The notes below the pieces were generated by a model. That model did no database searches, was not told the origin of the DNA, and worked only from the letters and a program-made list of their open reading frames with translations. The translations under genes and the position numbers were made by a program. Below are positions 1-11,100 of a DNA stretch of 64,000 nucleotides, piece by piece (within the stretch, counting starts at the first letter, position 1; each line of letters opens with the position of its first letter). This DNA comes from Providencia huaxiensis (lineage in GTDB: Bacteria; Pseudomonadota; Gammaproteobacteria; Enterobacterales; Enterobacteriaceae). The stretch is from NCBI RefSeq assembly GCF_002843235.3, contig NZ_CP031123.2, positions 4,278,001 to 4,342,000 on the forward strand, written 5' to 3'.

Positions 1-1198
1 ATTGGAAACAAGATTTCCCGATATTGAAAACCAAAAAGTCAGCTTCCATATCGCAAATGAGCTATTTTATCGTAATAAGGCAGCTTGGTTGGTCGGTAAA
101 ATTTATATTAATGATGAGGTTTATCCATTCTTACTCCCTATTCATCATGATGATTGTCAGTACATTTATATCGATACCTGTTTAACTGAGTTTGATGAAG
201 CCAGTATTGTGTTTGGTTTTGCTCGGTCCTATTTTATGGTGTATGCCCCTTTTCCAGCAGCTCTGGTTTTTTGGTTGAGGGAGATTTTACCCAGTAAGTC
301 AATTGCTGAATTATATATGGCAATTGGCTGTCAAAAACATGGAAAAACAGAGTATTACAGAGAGTATCTCGCCTATATTAATTTTTCACGAGAGCAATTT
401 ACTGTCGCTCCAGGCGTGAAAGGAATGGTGATGTTAGTCTTTACATCGCCTTCGTTCGACCGTGTTTTTAAAATTATTAAGGACCAATTTGCCCCACAAA
501 AACAGGTGACACGAGAACGGGTTTTAGAATGCTATCGTTTGGTTAAAGAGCACGATAGAGTTGGTCGCATGGCTGACACCCAAGAGTTTGAAAATTTTGT
601 GATTAGCAAATCTGCTATCAGCGATGAACTAATGACGGAGTTATTGAAAGAAGCTCCATCTCAAATTGAAGATTTAGGCGATAACATATTGATTCGTCAT
701 CTGTATATGGAAAGAAAGATGATCCCATTGAATATCTATATGGATAATGCCACTGATGCGCAATTACATCATTCATTGAATGAATATGGTTTGGCGATTA
801 AGCAATTAGCGGCTGCAAATATTTTCCCCGGAGATATGTTGTTTAAAAATTTTGGCGTAACGCGTCATGGCCGTGTTGTCTTTTATGATTATGATGAAAT
901 CTGTTATATGACAGAGGTGAATTTTCGTAAAATTCCTGAGCCATTATACCCTGAGCAAGAGTTATCGAGTGAGCCATGGTATAGCATTGGTGAGCAAGAT
1001 GTTTTTCCTGAAGAGTTTGCTTCTTTTATTTGCCAAAATGAGAAAATTCGTCATTACTTGCAACAATATCATGCAGATTTATTTTCCGCAGATTATTGGC
1101 AAAAGTTACAAAATAGGATTTTGGCGGGGTACGTAGAAGATGTTTATGCTTATCGTGAGGAATTACGTTTTTGTCATAAACTCAATGAGGTTGCATAA
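1..1198 (+). CDS. aceK: Isocitrate dehydrogenase kinase/phosphatase AceK (3' part)
   Basis: AceK phosphorylates and dephosphorylates isocitrate dehydrogenase, so it controls the split between the TCA cycle and the glyoxylate bypass. The window edge cuts the gene: about 398 C-terminal residues are visible out of a usual 575-600, so the true start lies outside. The visible part carries the nucleotide-binding stretch [12 protein letters not shown], then IKDQF with the conserved lysine, and the catalytic segment [11 protein letters not shown] followed by YDYDEICYM. In E. coli aceK closes the aceBAK operon and iclR follows directly. Here edd-eda and other genes intervene, with a shared terminator just downstream. 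Identification is secure from the uninterrupted match to the family's most conserved region. Confidence 0.96.
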   Translation, partial: LETRFPDIENQKVSFHIANELFYRNKAAWLVGKIYINDEVYPFLLPIHHDDCQYIYIDTCLTEFDEASIVFGFARSYFMVYAPFPAALVFWLREILPSKSIAELYMAIGCQKHGKTEYYREYLAYINFSREQFTVAPGVKGMVMLVFTSPSFDRVFKIIKDQFAPQKQVTRERVLECYRLVKEHDRVGRMADTQEFENFVISKSAISDELMTELLKEAPSQIEDLGDNILIRHLYMERKMIPLNIYMDNATDAQLHHSLNEYGLAIKQLAAANIFPGDMLFKNFGVTRHGRVVFYDYDEICYMTEVNFRKIPEPLYPEQELSSEPWYSIGEQDVFPEEFASFICQNEKIRHYLQQYHADLFSADYWQKLQNRILAGYVEDVYAYREELRFCHKLNEVA

Positions 1199-1225
1199 TT
1201 TTAATCGTATTAATTAAAGAGGGAC

Positions 1226-1258
1226 AAAAACGACCCAGCAAGTGACTGAGCCGTTTTT
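1226..1258. terminator. Bidirectional terminator between aceK and eda
   Basis: An A-rich arm AAAAACG at 1226-1232 pairs with CGTTTTT at 1252-1258. The inner stem has two mismatches. The A and T tracts on the two sides would serve both convergent genes, aceK (+) and eda (-). Confidence 0.7.
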
Positions 1259-1262
1259 CGGG

Positions 1263-1292
1263 GCACTATCTTTTGGCGCACTATCTTTTGGC
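1263..1292. repeat. Perfect 15-bp tandem duplication over the eda stop codon
   Basis: The 15-mer GCACTATCTTTTGGC occurs twice head to tail (1263-1277 and 1278-1292). The second copy contains the eda stop codon and its last codons. The first copy lies just outside the gene, so the duplication repeats the 3' end without altering the encoded protein. Confidence 0.85.
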
Positions 1293-1922
1293 GCCTTGTA
1301 CAGCCTCTTGTGCAAGTTGGGTAATTTTTTCGTAATTACCTGAATTCAGTGCTTCTTCAGGAACGAGCCAAGAACCACCAATGCACAGAACACTATCTAA
1401 TTCTAAATAGCTAAGGTAATTAGCTAGCGATATTCCACCCGTTGGACAAAATTTGACTTGTGAGAAAGGGCCGGCAATGGCTTTTAACGCTTTAACCCCA
1501 CCGTTGGCTTCTGCTGGAAAAAATTTAAACGCTTTCAAGCCATATTGCATACCAAGCATAAGTTCAGAAACGGTTGAAATACCTGGAATTAAAGGAATAT
1601 TTCCTTTAGTGGCGGCATTGAGCAATTCATCCGTCAAGCCGGGGCTGATTGCAAATTGTGCTCCAGCTTCAGTGACTTCAGCAAGTTGTTTTGCATTGAT
1701 AACAGTGCCTGCGCCAATAATCGCTTCAGGTACTTCTTTCGCAATGAGGCGAATAGCATCAATAGCACATTCAGTGCGTAAAGTGACTTCTAAAACGTTA
1801 ACACCACCTTTGACTAATGCTTTTGCAAGAGGAACCGCTTGTTCTAATTTTTTAATAACAATAACAGGGACGACAGGGCCTTGTTTTAATACGCTTTCAG
1901 CGGTCATTTTCCAATTATTCAT
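1281..1922 (-). CDS. eda: KDPG/KHG aldolase Eda
   Basis: Eda cleaves 2-keto-3-deoxy-6-phosphogluconate to pyruvate and glyceraldehyde 3-phosphate, the last step of the Entner-Doudoroff pathway. The 213-residue protein has the usual length. It shows the class I aldolase features: the Glu of LEVTLRT and the Schiff-base Lys in [12 protein letters not shown] (about residue 133), then the phosphate-binding CPTGGIS. It lies 27 bp downstream of edd on the same strand, so the two are almost certainly one operon. The stop codon sits in a 15-bp tandem duplication. Confidence 0.97.
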   Translation of the reverse strand: MNNWKMTAESVLKQGPVVPVIVIKKLEQAVPLAKALVKGGVNVLEVTLRTECAIDAIRLIAKEVPEAIIGAGTVINAKQLAEVTEAGAQFAISPGLTDELLNAATKGNIPLIPGISTVSELMLGMQYGLKAFKFFPAEANGGVKALKAIAGPFSQVKFCPTGGISLANYLSYLELDSVLCIGGSWLVPEEALNSGNYEKITQLAQEAVQGAKR

Positions 1923-1949
1923 TTTCTATTCCTATTCAATGAAAATAGA

Positions 1950-3800
1950 TTAAAAATCAATGCTACAAGCGCCTTCTTCGGCACCTGATAAGTGTCTTCT
2001 TAATGCACCGAAAAGTTCCCTTCCACAACCACTACGCTCAGCAGTTAAATCAGCCTCAAAGGGTTGGCGTTTATTGAGTTCTTCTTCTTCAACCAGTAAT
2101 TGTAGTTCTCCGGTCAATGCATTTACCCTAATAATATCGCCATTTTTTACTTTTGCTAACAGTCCACCATTGTAAGCTTCAGGCGTGACATGAATTGCGG
2201 AGGGTACTTTGCCAGACGCTCCAGATAAGCGGCCATCAGTAACGAGTGCGACTTTGTAGCCTTTATCCATAAGTACACCAAGAGGCGGCATTAGCTTATG
2301 AAGTTCAGGCATGCCATTTGCAGATGGCCCTTGGAAGCGGACAACGATGATACAATCTTTATTGAGTTCACCTGCTTCAAAGTGTGCGGCAATCTCATTT
2401 TGATTGTTAAATACGACTGCTGGAGCCTCAATAATTTGATTTTCTTCAGGAACAGCTGATGTTTTCATCACTGCGCGTCCTAAATTACCAGACAGTAATT
2501 TTGTGCCTCCATGAGGAGAGAAAGGGCGGTCTATATCAGCAATAACATCCAGATTGAATGAGGACTCTGGTCCTTCTCGCCATGCAAGTTGGCCATTGTT
2601 TAACCAAGGCTCCAAGGTGTAATTTGTTAGACCAAATCCTGCGACGGTATGGACATCGTTGTGCAATAAACCTTTTTGTAATAGCTGGCGGATAAGTAAA
2701 GCTACACCACCCGCAGCTTGGAATTGGTTGATATCTGCTTGGCCATTAGGATAGATACGGCAAATGAGTGGAACAATGGCAGAAATATCAGAAAAATCAT
2801 CCCAATTGATAATGATCCCTGCGGCTCTTGCTATAGCCACAAGATGCATGGTTAAGTTAGTTGAGCCTCCCGTCGCGAGTAATGCGACGATACCGTTAAC
2901 AATCACTTTTTCGTCAACCAGTTGACCAATAGGTAAATACTGGCCTGACTGCTCAGTTAAACGTGTAATTTGTCGTGCGGCGGCTTCTGTTAATGCATCT
3001 CGTAGTGGAGAATCGGGCGGTACAAATGACGCACCGGGTAGATGTAACCCCATCACTTCCATCATCATTTGATTTGAGTTAGCCGTACCATAGAAAGTAC
3101 AGGTACCTATCCCATGGTAAGACGCAGCCTCAGCCTCTAATAAAGCGAGTCTATCAACCTTGCCTTCAGCATACAGCTGGCGAATGCGAACTTTTTCTTT
3201 ATTTGGTAAACCCGTAGCCATTGGGCCTGCTGGAACAAATATTGCGGGAAGGTGGCCGAATGAAAGTGCACCAAGCATTAAACCAGGAACAATTTTGTCG
3301 CAAATGCCTAAATAGAGTGCGCCATCAAACATATTGTGGGATAGACCAATGGCGGTTGACATGGCAATGACATCTCGACTTAACATCGATAACTCCATCC
3401 CATCTTGACCTTGGGTTACACCATCGCACATTGCGGGAACACCTGCAGCGACTTGGCCAATCGAGCCGGCTTCTAATAATGCTTTTTTGAGTTGCTCTGG
3501 ATACTTATCGTATGGACGATGCGCTGAAAGCATATCATTGTAGGAATTGATGATAGCAATATCAGAGCGAGTCATGCTTTTAAGAATTTGTTTTTCTTCG
3601 CTTTGACAGGCTGCAAAACCATGGGCAAGGTTACCACAAGCTAATGATGCTCGATGGACAGTCATACTACGAGCCTGCTCTATTTTCTTGAGGTAAGCGG
3701 CTCGAGTTTTCACGGAACGAGAAATGATACGTTGAGTGATGCGATCAAGTTCTTTATTGATCACCGAAGGATTTGTCACTTTAGAGGTGGTCATGCTCAT
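1950..3800 (-). CDS. edd: 6-phosphogluconate dehydratase Edd
   Basis: Edd dehydrates 6-phosphogluconate to KDPG, the committed step of the Entner-Doudoroff pathway. It belongs to the IlvD/Edd iron-sulfur dehydratases. The protein has 616 residues (E. coli about 603). Family motifs are visible: CDKIVPG, the Cys-bearing [13 protein letters not shown], and a C-terminal region with [17 protein letters not shown]. The ATG at 3800 is preceded by GGAG at good spacing. The upstream region holds a perfect GntR operator about 94 bp from the start and a CRP-like site, which points to gluconate induction and catabolite control. Confidence 0.97.
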   Translation of the reverse strand: MSMTTSKVTNPSVINKELDRITQRIISRSVKTRAAYLKKIEQARSMTVHRASLACGNLAHGFAACQSEEKQILKSMTRSDIAIINSYNDMLSAHRPYDKYPEQLKKALLEAGSIGQVAAGVPAMCDGVTQGQDGMELSMLSRDVIAMSTAIGLSHNMFDGALYLGICDKIVPGLMLGALSFGHLPAIFVPAGPMATGLPNKEKVRIRQLYAEGKVDRLALLEAEAASYHGIGTCTFYGTANSNQMMMEVMGLHLPGASFVPPDSPLRDALTEAAARQITRLTEQSGQYLPIGQLVDEKVIVNGIVALLATGGSTNLTMHLVAIARAAGIIINWDDFSDISAIVPLICRIYPNGQADINQFQAAGGVALLIRQLLQKGLLHNDVHTVAGFGLTNYTLEPWLNNGQLAWREGPESSFNLDVIADIDRPFSPHGGTKLLSGNLGRAVMKTSAVPEENQIIEAPAVVFNNQNEIAAHFEAGELNKDCIIVVRFQGPSANGMPELHKLMPPLGVLMDKGYKVALVTDGRLSGASGKVPSAIHVTPEAYNGGLLAKVKNGDIIRVNALTGELQLLVEEEELNKRQPFEADLTAERSGCGRELFGALRRHLSGAEEGACSIDF

Positions 3801-3893
3801 GATAATTGCTCCATAGCGCAGTAAAATGATGAATCAAACTGCAAGTCAATTTGGGGTGTACCTATCGTTATTTGCTCGAGTACTATAGCATCA

Positions 3894-3909
3894 ATGTTAC
3901 CGGTAACAT
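3894..3909. promoter_or_regulatory. GntR operator upstream of edd
   Basis: The 16-bp perfect palindrome ATGTTACCGGTAACAT equals the gluconate repressor consensus known from E. coli edd and gntT/gntK. The cognate repressor gene gntR is in this window at 40196-41191. It should repress edd-eda until gluconate is present. Confidence 0.9.
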
Positions 3910-3963
3910 TGTTCAATGAAAATGGAGGCGTTGCAATATGGAAAATGAATATTCGAAGCTATC

Positions 3964-3979
3964 TGTGATCTGAATCAAA
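3964..3979. promoter_or_regulatory. Possible CRP-binding site
   Basis: TGTGA, six bases, then TCAAA: the left half matches the CRP core fully and the right half in three of five positions. It lies upstream of edd and of the divergent DUF1460 gene. Only the motif supports it. Confidence 0.35.
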
Positions 3980-4112
3980 TTTATATTATGGTATGGACAG
4001 GGTAGAAAATAGACAAATAAGCATGCTATAGTGGCTTTATTGATGATTTTATCATCAAATTCAATTAGATAATTACAGAAGGTTAGGTCGTATCAATGAG
4101 AAGAGCGCAAGA

Positions 4113-4904
4113 ATGTTAAGGCTAGCTATAGCGGCATGTATATTGCTATTGGCAAATTTTGTAAGGGCTGAAGTGATTTTAGTTTCGGGCTCATATAAAG
4201 TCTTAAATGAAGTTTTTAATGAGCAAGCAGCAATGCAATTACATAATGCGTCACAAGCAGACAAAATTGATGCAATGACTCAACGTTTTTTAACGACGCC
4301 TTATAATAAGCAAACATTGAATATGAGTCCGTTATCAGCCGAAGAATTAGTCATTAATTTGAAAGAAATGGACTGTATGACATTTATAGAGTACACCGAA
4401 GCTTTTAAGCGTTCTAAAAACTATGAACAGTTTGTTTTAAATTTAATCAATATTCGTTATATCAGTCAAAATATTACATTTAAACATCGTCGGCATTTTT
4501 TTTCTGATTGGGCACAAGAACCTGAAGCAATTGTGGTCGATATTACCAATGAAATAAGTTCACATGCAGTTAAGGTAAATAAACGACTTAATTTTAAAAA
4601 CCATAATCAGATGTATATATCGGGATTGCCGGTTAAAAATAGGTTAATAACCTATATTCCAACAGAATATGTAGATGATGACTTGGTGTTGAGGTTGAAT
4701 GCAGGGGATTACATTGGTATTTATTCAAAGGATAATGGGTTAGATGTCAGCCATGTGGGGGTTGTAATACGTAGGGGGAACAAGACAATATTTAGAAATG
4801 CTTCTTCACTACGTGGAAATCTTCAGGTCATTGATATTGAATTGAGTGATTATTTAAAAGGAAAGTCTGGTATTGTTGTTTTTAGACCTAAATCAGATAA
4901 TTAG
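4113..4904 (+). CDS. DUF1460 family exported protein (NlpC/P60-like amidase fold)
   Basis: This 263-residue protein has an N-terminal signal sequence ending near FVRAE. Its sequence fits the DUF1460 family, whose fold resembles NlpC/P60 cysteine peptidases and is linked to cell-wall amidase activity. The presumed nucleophile is Cys88 in EMDCMTFIEY and the partner histidine His214 in DVSHVGVVI. The C-terminal half carries the usual GDYIGIYS strand. It would act in the periplasm on peptidoglycan peptides, but the substrate cannot be read from sequence. It lies divergent from edd and two genes upstream of amiD, another wall amidase. The ribosome-binding site is weak. Confidence 0.75.
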   Translation: MLRLAIAACILLLANFVRAEVILVSGSYKVLNEVFNEQAAMQLHNASQADKIDAMTQRFLTTPYNKQTLNMSPLSAEELVINLKEMDCMTFIEYTEAFKRSKNYEQFVLNLINIRYISQNITFKHRRHFFSDWAQEPEAIVVDITNEISSHAVKVNKRLNFKNHNQMYISGLPVKNRLITYIPTEYVDDDLVLRLNAGDYIGIYSKDNGLDVSHVGVVIRRGNKTIFRNASSLRGNLQVIDIELSDYLKGKSGIVVFRPKSDN

Positions 4905-5325
4905 TCTATTTATTTTTGATATAAAAAATAAGTAAACTCAAGTTTATGTATGCATAAAATCAATACATAAAATAAAATCAATACATGCAATAAAATAGTT
5001 TAATAATGAAAATTATACAATTGTTTTTATTGGTTGCTAATCATTGCTAGTTACATTTAAAATGTAAAAATATATTAAAATATCGATTTGATCAAAAAAA
5101 ATATATATAAATATTATTTTATACCAAAAAGAGAAAAACTTTTATAAAGCAATGGATTACTTTGTAAATATGACTGGGGTCTCTTTTTTTTGTATATAAA
5201 GATGATGTTTACCTATTGTTCTTGCCATCTTTGATTGTTCATAACTATTTTAAAAGGTGATAATTAATTTTATAATGAGTAATACTAGCTAAATTATTTG
5301 TCTTATTTAAATTTAGGAGATGGTT
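4905..5325. other. AT-rich intergenic region
   Basis: About 420 bp of very AT-rich DNA without a credible gene or a strong hairpin. It presumably contains the promoter of the MrpJ-like gene. Its base composition contrasts with the housekeeping genes on either side. Confidence 0.5.
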
Positions 5326-5583
5326 ATGCATATCGCTAAAAATAAAAATGTTTATGCATTATTAGGTAATCATTTACGTAAGGCTAGAGTAAGTAAAGGA
5401 TTATCAGGGAATGAGTTAGGCGAAATTATTCATTTGAGTCAACAGCAAGTATCACGATATGAGTTAGGTATTAATAAGTTGAGTTTAGATAAACTGATTG
5501 AAATTGTGATTTTTTTAGACATCGATATTAATGAAATTACTAAAATTATTGCTAAGCAGGTTGAATATGAAAAAATGAGTTAG
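5326..5583 (+). CDS. MrpJ-like helix-turn-helix regulator
   Basis: A small (85-residue) Xre-type DNA-binding protein. The helix-turn-helix is LSGNELGEIIHLSQQQVSRYE, and the SQQQxSRYE signature is typical of MrpJ, the Proteus regulator that ends fimbrial operons and represses flagellar genes while activating fimbriae. An in-frame ATG at 5320 overlaps the AGGAGA ribosome-binding site, so I place the start at 5326, where spacing is normal. Here the gene stands alone about 19 kb from the fimbrial operon, in an AT-rich patch that suggests acquisition or rearrangement. A role in motility/adhesion switching is inferred from the family. Confidence 0.8.
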   Translation: MHIAKNKNVYALLGNHLRKARVSKGLSGNELGEIIHLSQQQVSRYELGINKLSLDKLIEIVIFLDIDINEITKIIAKQVEYEKMS

Positions 5584-6121
5584 TGGTAACCAAAGTAAAA
5601 TGCTTTTTATTTTCTATTTATGAAATTATTATAAATAATTTATTTTCTTTAAAGGTTTTTAGTATAAGAATGGGGTGTCACTTATACGTATAGGGAACTA
5701 GATGATTAATTTTTCAGAACGCTAGAAAAATAAATTTTATGGTAAGTATTTAAAATTGAAAATAATTTGGAATTAAATTATAGAAATAAGAATAATCAAT
5801 TTCATGTTTTTTTATTTTTAAAGTGAATTTATTAGTGTTCATAATGACAAGTTTTCTGGAGTTTATCTCTGTTTCTTCCAATGTTTCCTACCATTTTAGG
5901 TAAGGAGACCGTTCTAGTAAATATTAAAGCCTTTTTTGTTTCTAATATGAGCTAAAAAGGTTTTAACATGATGTATTTAAAGATTTATTTTATTGTCTCT
6001 TATCTATATTCTTATGAATAAAAGGCGTCGCAGTGCTGTTGATGCATGAAAATTGATAGTATTGCTGACGACACAATGCTTAAATAAAGCTTAATGAATA
6101 ATAGATGAAGGTTATGGTTCG
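5584..6121. other. AT-rich intergenic region
   Basis: About 540 bp with no convincing gene. A loose pairing of CCTTTTTT (about 5930) with AAAAAGG (about 5958) could be a weak terminator for the MrpJ-like gene. A 17-codon frame at 5969 has a possible AAGG ribosome site, but nothing else supports it. Confidence 0.4.
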
Positions 6122-7009
6122 ATGTTCAAGTATATAGGGATATTATTTGCCTTTTTGCTATTAGGCTGTTCGGCTTCGAACAACGGTTACTATCTTGATA
6201 ACCGTTACCCATCAAAAAATAGTAGTCAACGTATTCAATATATCATTATTCACTATACAGTCTCTGATGATGCGCATTCTATAACTCTGCTAACACAAGG
6301 CAAAGTGAGTTCCCATTACCTTGTTCCGAGTGTACCTGAAACTAAAAATGGTCTGCCTGTTGTGTTACAGCTCGTTCCTGAATCGTTAAAATCATGGCAT
6401 GCAGGTGAAAGCTATTGGCGACAGCATAATGGTCTGAATGATACTTCTATTGGAATTGAAATCGTCAATGCAGGATTGCAAAAGGATGTAAAAGGAAAAC
6501 TGCATTGGGCCCCTTATAATGAAGCGCAAATTGTTGCCTTGATCCCTCTCGTCAAAGATATTATGCAGCGGTATAATATTCCCCCAGAGAATATTATTGG
6601 CCACAGTGATATTGCTCCACTGCGCAAGCAAGATCCGGGTAAGGCATTTCCATGGCAACGTCTTGCTCAAAATGGAATAGGCGCTTGGCCAGACCCTAAC
6701 ACAGTGACTAAATTTCTAGCGGGGCGTAATGCCAATGAGCCTGCAAACGTGCTACGCGTTCAAAAAGCGCTTAATTATTATGGTTACTCAACAATTCCGT
6801 TATCAGGTAAGTTAGATCCACAGACGAAAAAAATATTACGTGCTTTCCAATTGCATTTCCGCCCGCGGGATATTGAAGGACAAGCGGACGCTGAAACAGA
6901 GGCTATCGCGTTGGCACTCATTGAAAAGTATCGTGATATGCAAAAATTTAAGTTATTTGAGAAGACCTCGCAGTTGCCTAATGTTTCGACAAATCAGCAA
7001 GGCGACTAG
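6122..7009 (+). CDS. amiD: Lipoprotein N-acetylmuramoyl-L-alanine amidase AmiD
   Basis: AmiD is an outer-membrane-anchored zinc amidase that cuts the MurNAc-L-Ala bond, including in anhydro-muropeptides. The 295-residue protein begins with a lipoprotein signal with lipobox LLLGC (Cys16). An Amidase_2 domain follows, with expected zinc ligands His44 (IIIHYT), His161 (IIGHSD) and Asp171 (QDPGKAFPW). A C-terminal peptidoglycan-binding domain follows at about residues 200-270 (VLRVQKALNYYGYS...TKKILRAFQ). This layout matches E. coli AmiD. A strong terminator follows, shared with convergent iclR. Confidence 0.93.
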   Translation: MFKYIGILFAFLLLGCSASNNGYYLDNRYPSKNSSQRIQYIIIHYTVSDDAHSITLLTQGKVSSHYLVPSVPETKNGLPVVLQLVPESLKSWHAGESYWRQHNGLNDTSIGIEIVNAGLQKDVKGKLHWAPYNEAQIVALIPLVKDIMQRYNIPPENIIGHSDIAPLRKQDPGKAFPWQRLAQNGIGAWPDPNTVTKFLAGRNANEPANVLRVQKALNYYGYSTIPLSGKLDPQTKKILRAFQLHFRPRDIEGQADAETEAIALALIEKYRDMQKFKLFEKTSQLPNVSTNQQGD

Positions 7010-7041
7010 CAGGAAGTGAAAATGCTCTATTAGGTTGATTC

Positions 7042-7075
7042 AAAGTGAAATACAAGTTGTTTCGTATTTCACTTT
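7042..7075. terminator. Bidirectional terminator, amiD / iclR
   Basis: A 12-bp perfect stem AAAGTGAAATAC...GTATTTCACTTT with a 10-nt loop, ending in a T tract on one strand and read as a T tract on the other. It lies between two convergent genes. Confidence 0.9.
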
Positions 7076-7085
7076 TACTGTTTGG

Positions 7086-7916
7086 TTAGCGGTTTGCGCC
7101 ATATTCATGGCTTATTTCTTTTGCAGCTTTGATAACCATGGCGCCTAATTCAGTAATGCGGTCATCGGTGATACGAGATAATGGGCCTGAAATAGAAATG
7201 GCTGCAAAAGCGTCTTTGTGCTCATCATAAATACAAGCTCCAATACAGCGTAACCCTAAAGCATGCTCTTCGTCATCATAAGAAAAGCCTTGTTTTTTAG
7301 CCTGTTGTAAATTCTCTTTTAAGGCTGATGGGTTAGTTAATGTATAAGGCGTATAAGCATGTAAACCTTTACGGCTTAAAAGTGGAATTAGTTTATCTTC
7401 CGGTAAGTTAGCAATGAATGCTTTACCTGCCCCCGAGGCGTGTAATGGCAGTTTTCCACCGATCGGTGCTGACATTCTCATTAGCGCATTACATTGTACT
7501 TGGTCAACAATAACGGCATCGTACTCGGTATGGTCTAGGATCGCTAAGTTGACGGTTTCCCCTGATTCATCCATTAAGCGGCGCAGTATCGGGTGAACAA
7601 GGGCTAATAAATTGCGACTTTCTAAGAAGCTACTACCAATGATAAAAGCATGAGAAGCAATAACCCATAGGCCTAAATCACCCGTTTGACGAACAAAACC
7701 ATGTTGTTCTAATGTCATTAATAGGCGGTGTGTTGTTGAGTTTGGTAAGCCAGCTTGCATCGCAAGGTCTGTGAGGGCGATCCCCCCTGTTGATTCGGAA
7801 ATATATTCCAACAGTGTTAAGCCACGACTTAATGACTGTACTTGTCCTGCTGCAGCTGCGCCACTCGCCGGCCCTTTTGCTTTTTTAAGTTTCTTAGTAA
7901 TTGGTGCCGTTGCCAT
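7086..7916 (-). CDS. iclR: Acetate operon repressor IclR
   Basis: IclR represses the glyoxylate bypass operon aceBAK; glyoxylate and pyruvate modulate its binding. An N-terminal winged helix-turn-helix (ALTDLAMQAGLPNSTTHRLL) precedes an effector domain with conserved DQVQCNALMRMSAPIGG, ASGAGKAF and DDEEHALGLRC. An upstream in-frame ATG exists at 7937, but AGGAGA lies a few bases before the ATG at 7916 (MATAPITK), so I use that one (276 residues). It is divergent from metH, as in E. coli. It is separated from aceK by edd-eda and three other genes, unlike E. coli where it adjoins aceK. Confidence 0.96.
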   Translation of the reverse strand: MATAPITKKLKKAKGPASGAAAAGQVQSLSRGLTLLEYISESTGGIALTDLAMQAGLPNSTTHRLLMTLEQHGFVRQTGDLGLWVIASHAFIIGSSFLESRNLLALVHPILRRLMDESGETVNLAILDHTEYDAVIVDQVQCNALMRMSAPIGGKLPLHASGAGKAFIANLPEDKLIPLLSRKGLHAYTPYTLTNPSALKENLQQAKKQGFSYDDEEHALGLRCIGACIYDEHKDAFAAISISGPLSRITDDRITELGAMVIKAAKEISHEYGANR

Positions 7917-8119
7917 TAAGTCTCTCCTGACTGTCATTTTGCTTCTATTATGAACTATTTCACCTGAAAATACTCATCGGATCAGTGAAAAGTGTGCTCT
8001 TGTGCAACCTTGAAAAACTCTCATCATAACAGCGAATTTTCGCATGAGAAGTTGTGATAGGATGTTAAAAGTAAAAATTTGACTTATTTCTCAGTGTTCC
8101 ATTTCAGGAGGGCAGTGCA

Positions 8120-11100
8120 GTGTCCGCAAAAGTTAATCAATTAGAACAAGAATTAAAAAAACGTATATTGGTATTAGATGGTGCAATGGGAACAATGATC
8201 CAACAACATAAGTTGTCGGAAGCCCAGTTTCGCGGTGAACGATTTGCGGATTGGCCGAGTGATCTAAAGGGAAATAACGACCTATTAGTCTTAACTCAAC
8301 CAGATATCATTCGTGATATTCATTCTCAATATTTTGAAGCTGGGGCGGATATTGTTGAAACCAATACCTTTAACTCAACATCCATTGCGATGGCTGATTA
8401 TAAAATGGAATCGCTTTCCGCTGAAATTAACGAAGTTGCTGCGCGCCTTGCCCGTGAGTGTGCCGACGAGTGGACACATAGAGCCCCTGAAAAGCCGCGT
8501 TATGTCGCTGGCGTATTAGGCCCGACAAACCGTACCGCGTCTATTTCTCCTGATGTAAATGATCCGGCTTATCGCAATATTACCTTTGATCAACTCGTTG
8601 AAGCTTATCGCGAATCTACACGATCCTTAGTGAAAGGCGGTGTGGATCTGATCATGATCGAAACCATTTTTGACACATTGAATGCGAAAGCCGCGATCTT
8701 TGCGGTAGAAACCGAACTGGAAGCTTTGGGTGTTTCTCTGCCAATTATGATCTCGGGTACGATCACGGATGCCTCTGGCCGTACATTATCAGGACAAACA
8801 ACAGAAGCATTTTATAACTCATTGCGCCATGCGCAGCCGATATCATTTGGCTTGAACTGTGCATTAGGCCCTGATGAACTTCGTCAGTACATTTCTGAAT
8901 TATCGAGGATTGCTGAATGTTATGTTAGCGCGCACCCTAATGCGGGGCTACCAAATGCGTTTGGAGAGTATGACCTTGATGCACAAAATATGGCTGAACA
9001 AATTCATGAATGGGCAACCGCAGGGTTCTTGAATATTGTTGGTGGATGTTGTGGAACGACGCCATTACATATCAAAAAAATGGCAGAAGCAGTAAAAGGC
9101 ATCACGCCACGTCAATTACCGTCACTCCCTGTTGAATGCCGCTTATCCGGTTTAGAACCACTAAATATTGGCGAAAAATCATTATTTGTGAACGTTGGGG
9201 AAAGAACCAACGTGACTGGTTCGGCAAAATTTAAGCGGCTGATTAAAGAAGAAAATTACCAAGAAGCCTTAGATGTAGCGCGTCAGCAAGTTGAAAATGG
9301 CGCACAAATCATCGACATCAATATGGATGAAGGAATGCTGGACTCCCATGCAGCGATGGTACGTTTCTTGAATCTAATTGCTGGCGAGCCAGATATTGCA
9401 CGCGTGCCGATTATGATTGACTCCTCAAAATGGGAAGTGATCGAGGCGGGGCTTAAGTGTATACAAGGTAAGGGGATAGTTAACTCAATCTCAATGAAAG
9501 AGGGGGTTGAGGCGTTTATTGAGCACGCTAAATTATTGCGTAAATATGGTGCTGCCGTGGTCGTCATGGCATTTGATGAAGTTGGCCAAGCAGATACACG
9601 TGAGCGGAAAATTGAAATTTGCCGCCGTGCTTATCAGATCCTTACCGAAGAGGTGGGCTTCCCACCTGAAGATATCATTTTTGACCCGAATATTTTTGCC
9701 GTAGCCACCGGAATCGAAGAGCATAATAACTATGCAGTTGATTTTATTGAAGTCTGTAAGGATATCAAGGCTCAGTTACCTCATGCGATGATTTCTGGTG
9801 GGGTTTCCAACGTCTCCTTTTCATTTAGAGGGAACGACCCTGTCCGTGAAGCAATTCATGCTGTTTTCTTGTATTACGCCATTCGTAATGGAATGGATAT
9901 GGGGATCGTTAATGCAGGGCAGCTTGCCATCTATGATGATTTACCCGCGGAATTAAAAGATGCTGTTGAAGATGTGATTTTAAACCGCCGTGATGACAGC
10001 ACTGAACGCTTACTTGAGCTGGCGGAAAAATACCGTGGAGCAGGGGCTGGAGAGCAACAAGTTCAACAAGCAGAATGGCGTAGTTGGGAAGTGGAAAAGC
10101 GCCTTGAGTATGCACTAGTGAAAGGGATTACCGAATTTATCATTGAAGATACGGAAGAAACTCGCCAACGTGCTTCCAGCCCAATCGAAGTGATTGAAGG
10201 CCCTTTAATGAACGGTATGAATGTGGTTGGTGACCTATTTGGGGAAGGCAAAATGTTCTTACCTCAAGTGGTGAAATCTGCTCGGGTGATGAAACAAGCT
10301 GTAGCCTATTTAGAACCCTATATTCAAGAGCTTAAGCAATCAGGTAGTAGTGCAGGAAAAATCTTGCTTGCTACCGTAAAAGGCGATGTTCATGATATTG
10401 GTAAAAATATTGTTGGGGTTGTATTGCAATGTAATAACTATGAAATCATTGACTTAGGTGTGATGGTTCCGTGTGAAACTATTCTAAAAACAGCACGTGA
10501 AGAGAACGTTGATATCATTGGTTTGTCTGGGTTGATCACGCCATCGCTTGATGAAATGGTGCATGTGGCAAAAGAGATGGAAAGACAAGGGTTTACCTTG
10601 CCATTATTGATAGGTGGAGCAACAACATCAAAGGCACATACCGCTGTAAAAATTGAGCAGAACTATAGTGGGCCAACGACTTATGTGCAAAATGCTTCAC
10701 GCACCGTGGGAGTGGTGGCTGCATTATTATCAGAAACACAAAAAGCAGATTTTGTGGCGCGAACTCGCCGTGAATATGAAACCGTTCGTCAGCAACATGG
10801 CCGTAGAAGGCCAAAAACCCCCCCTGTAGCATTGGATGTGGCGCGAGCGAATGCAGTGAAGATTGATTGGCAAAATTACCAACCTCCGGTACCAAAATTC
10901 CTTGGTATTCAAGAAGTCACAGCACCTATTTCAACCTTGAGAGGCTATATAGACTGGACGCCATTTTTTATGACATGGTCTTTAGCAGGTAAATATCCGC
11001 GAATTTTAGAAGATGAAGTGGTGGGTTCTGAAGCTCGTAAGCTATTGAAAGACGCTAATAATATGTTAGATAAGCTAGATAAAGACGGCTTATTAACACC

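Larger units (their letters stand above)
3801..4112. other. Divergent control region, edd / DUF1460 gene
   Basis: This 312-bp gap has no gene. It contains the GntR operator (3894-3909) and a CRP-like site (3964-3979), which probably act on edd. The part closest to the DUF1460 gene is AT-rich and shows no clear motif. Confidence 0.6.

Noticed and set aside
5969..6022. 17-codon hydrophobic mini-frame with AAGG upstream
   Set aside because: It is in AT-rich DNA where such frames arise by chance, and nothing links it to the following gene as a leader peptide.
7917..8119. MetR-type TGAA...TTCA boxes in the iclR-metH region
   Set aside because: Several TGAAAA.CTCA stretches occur, but none completes the palindrome.
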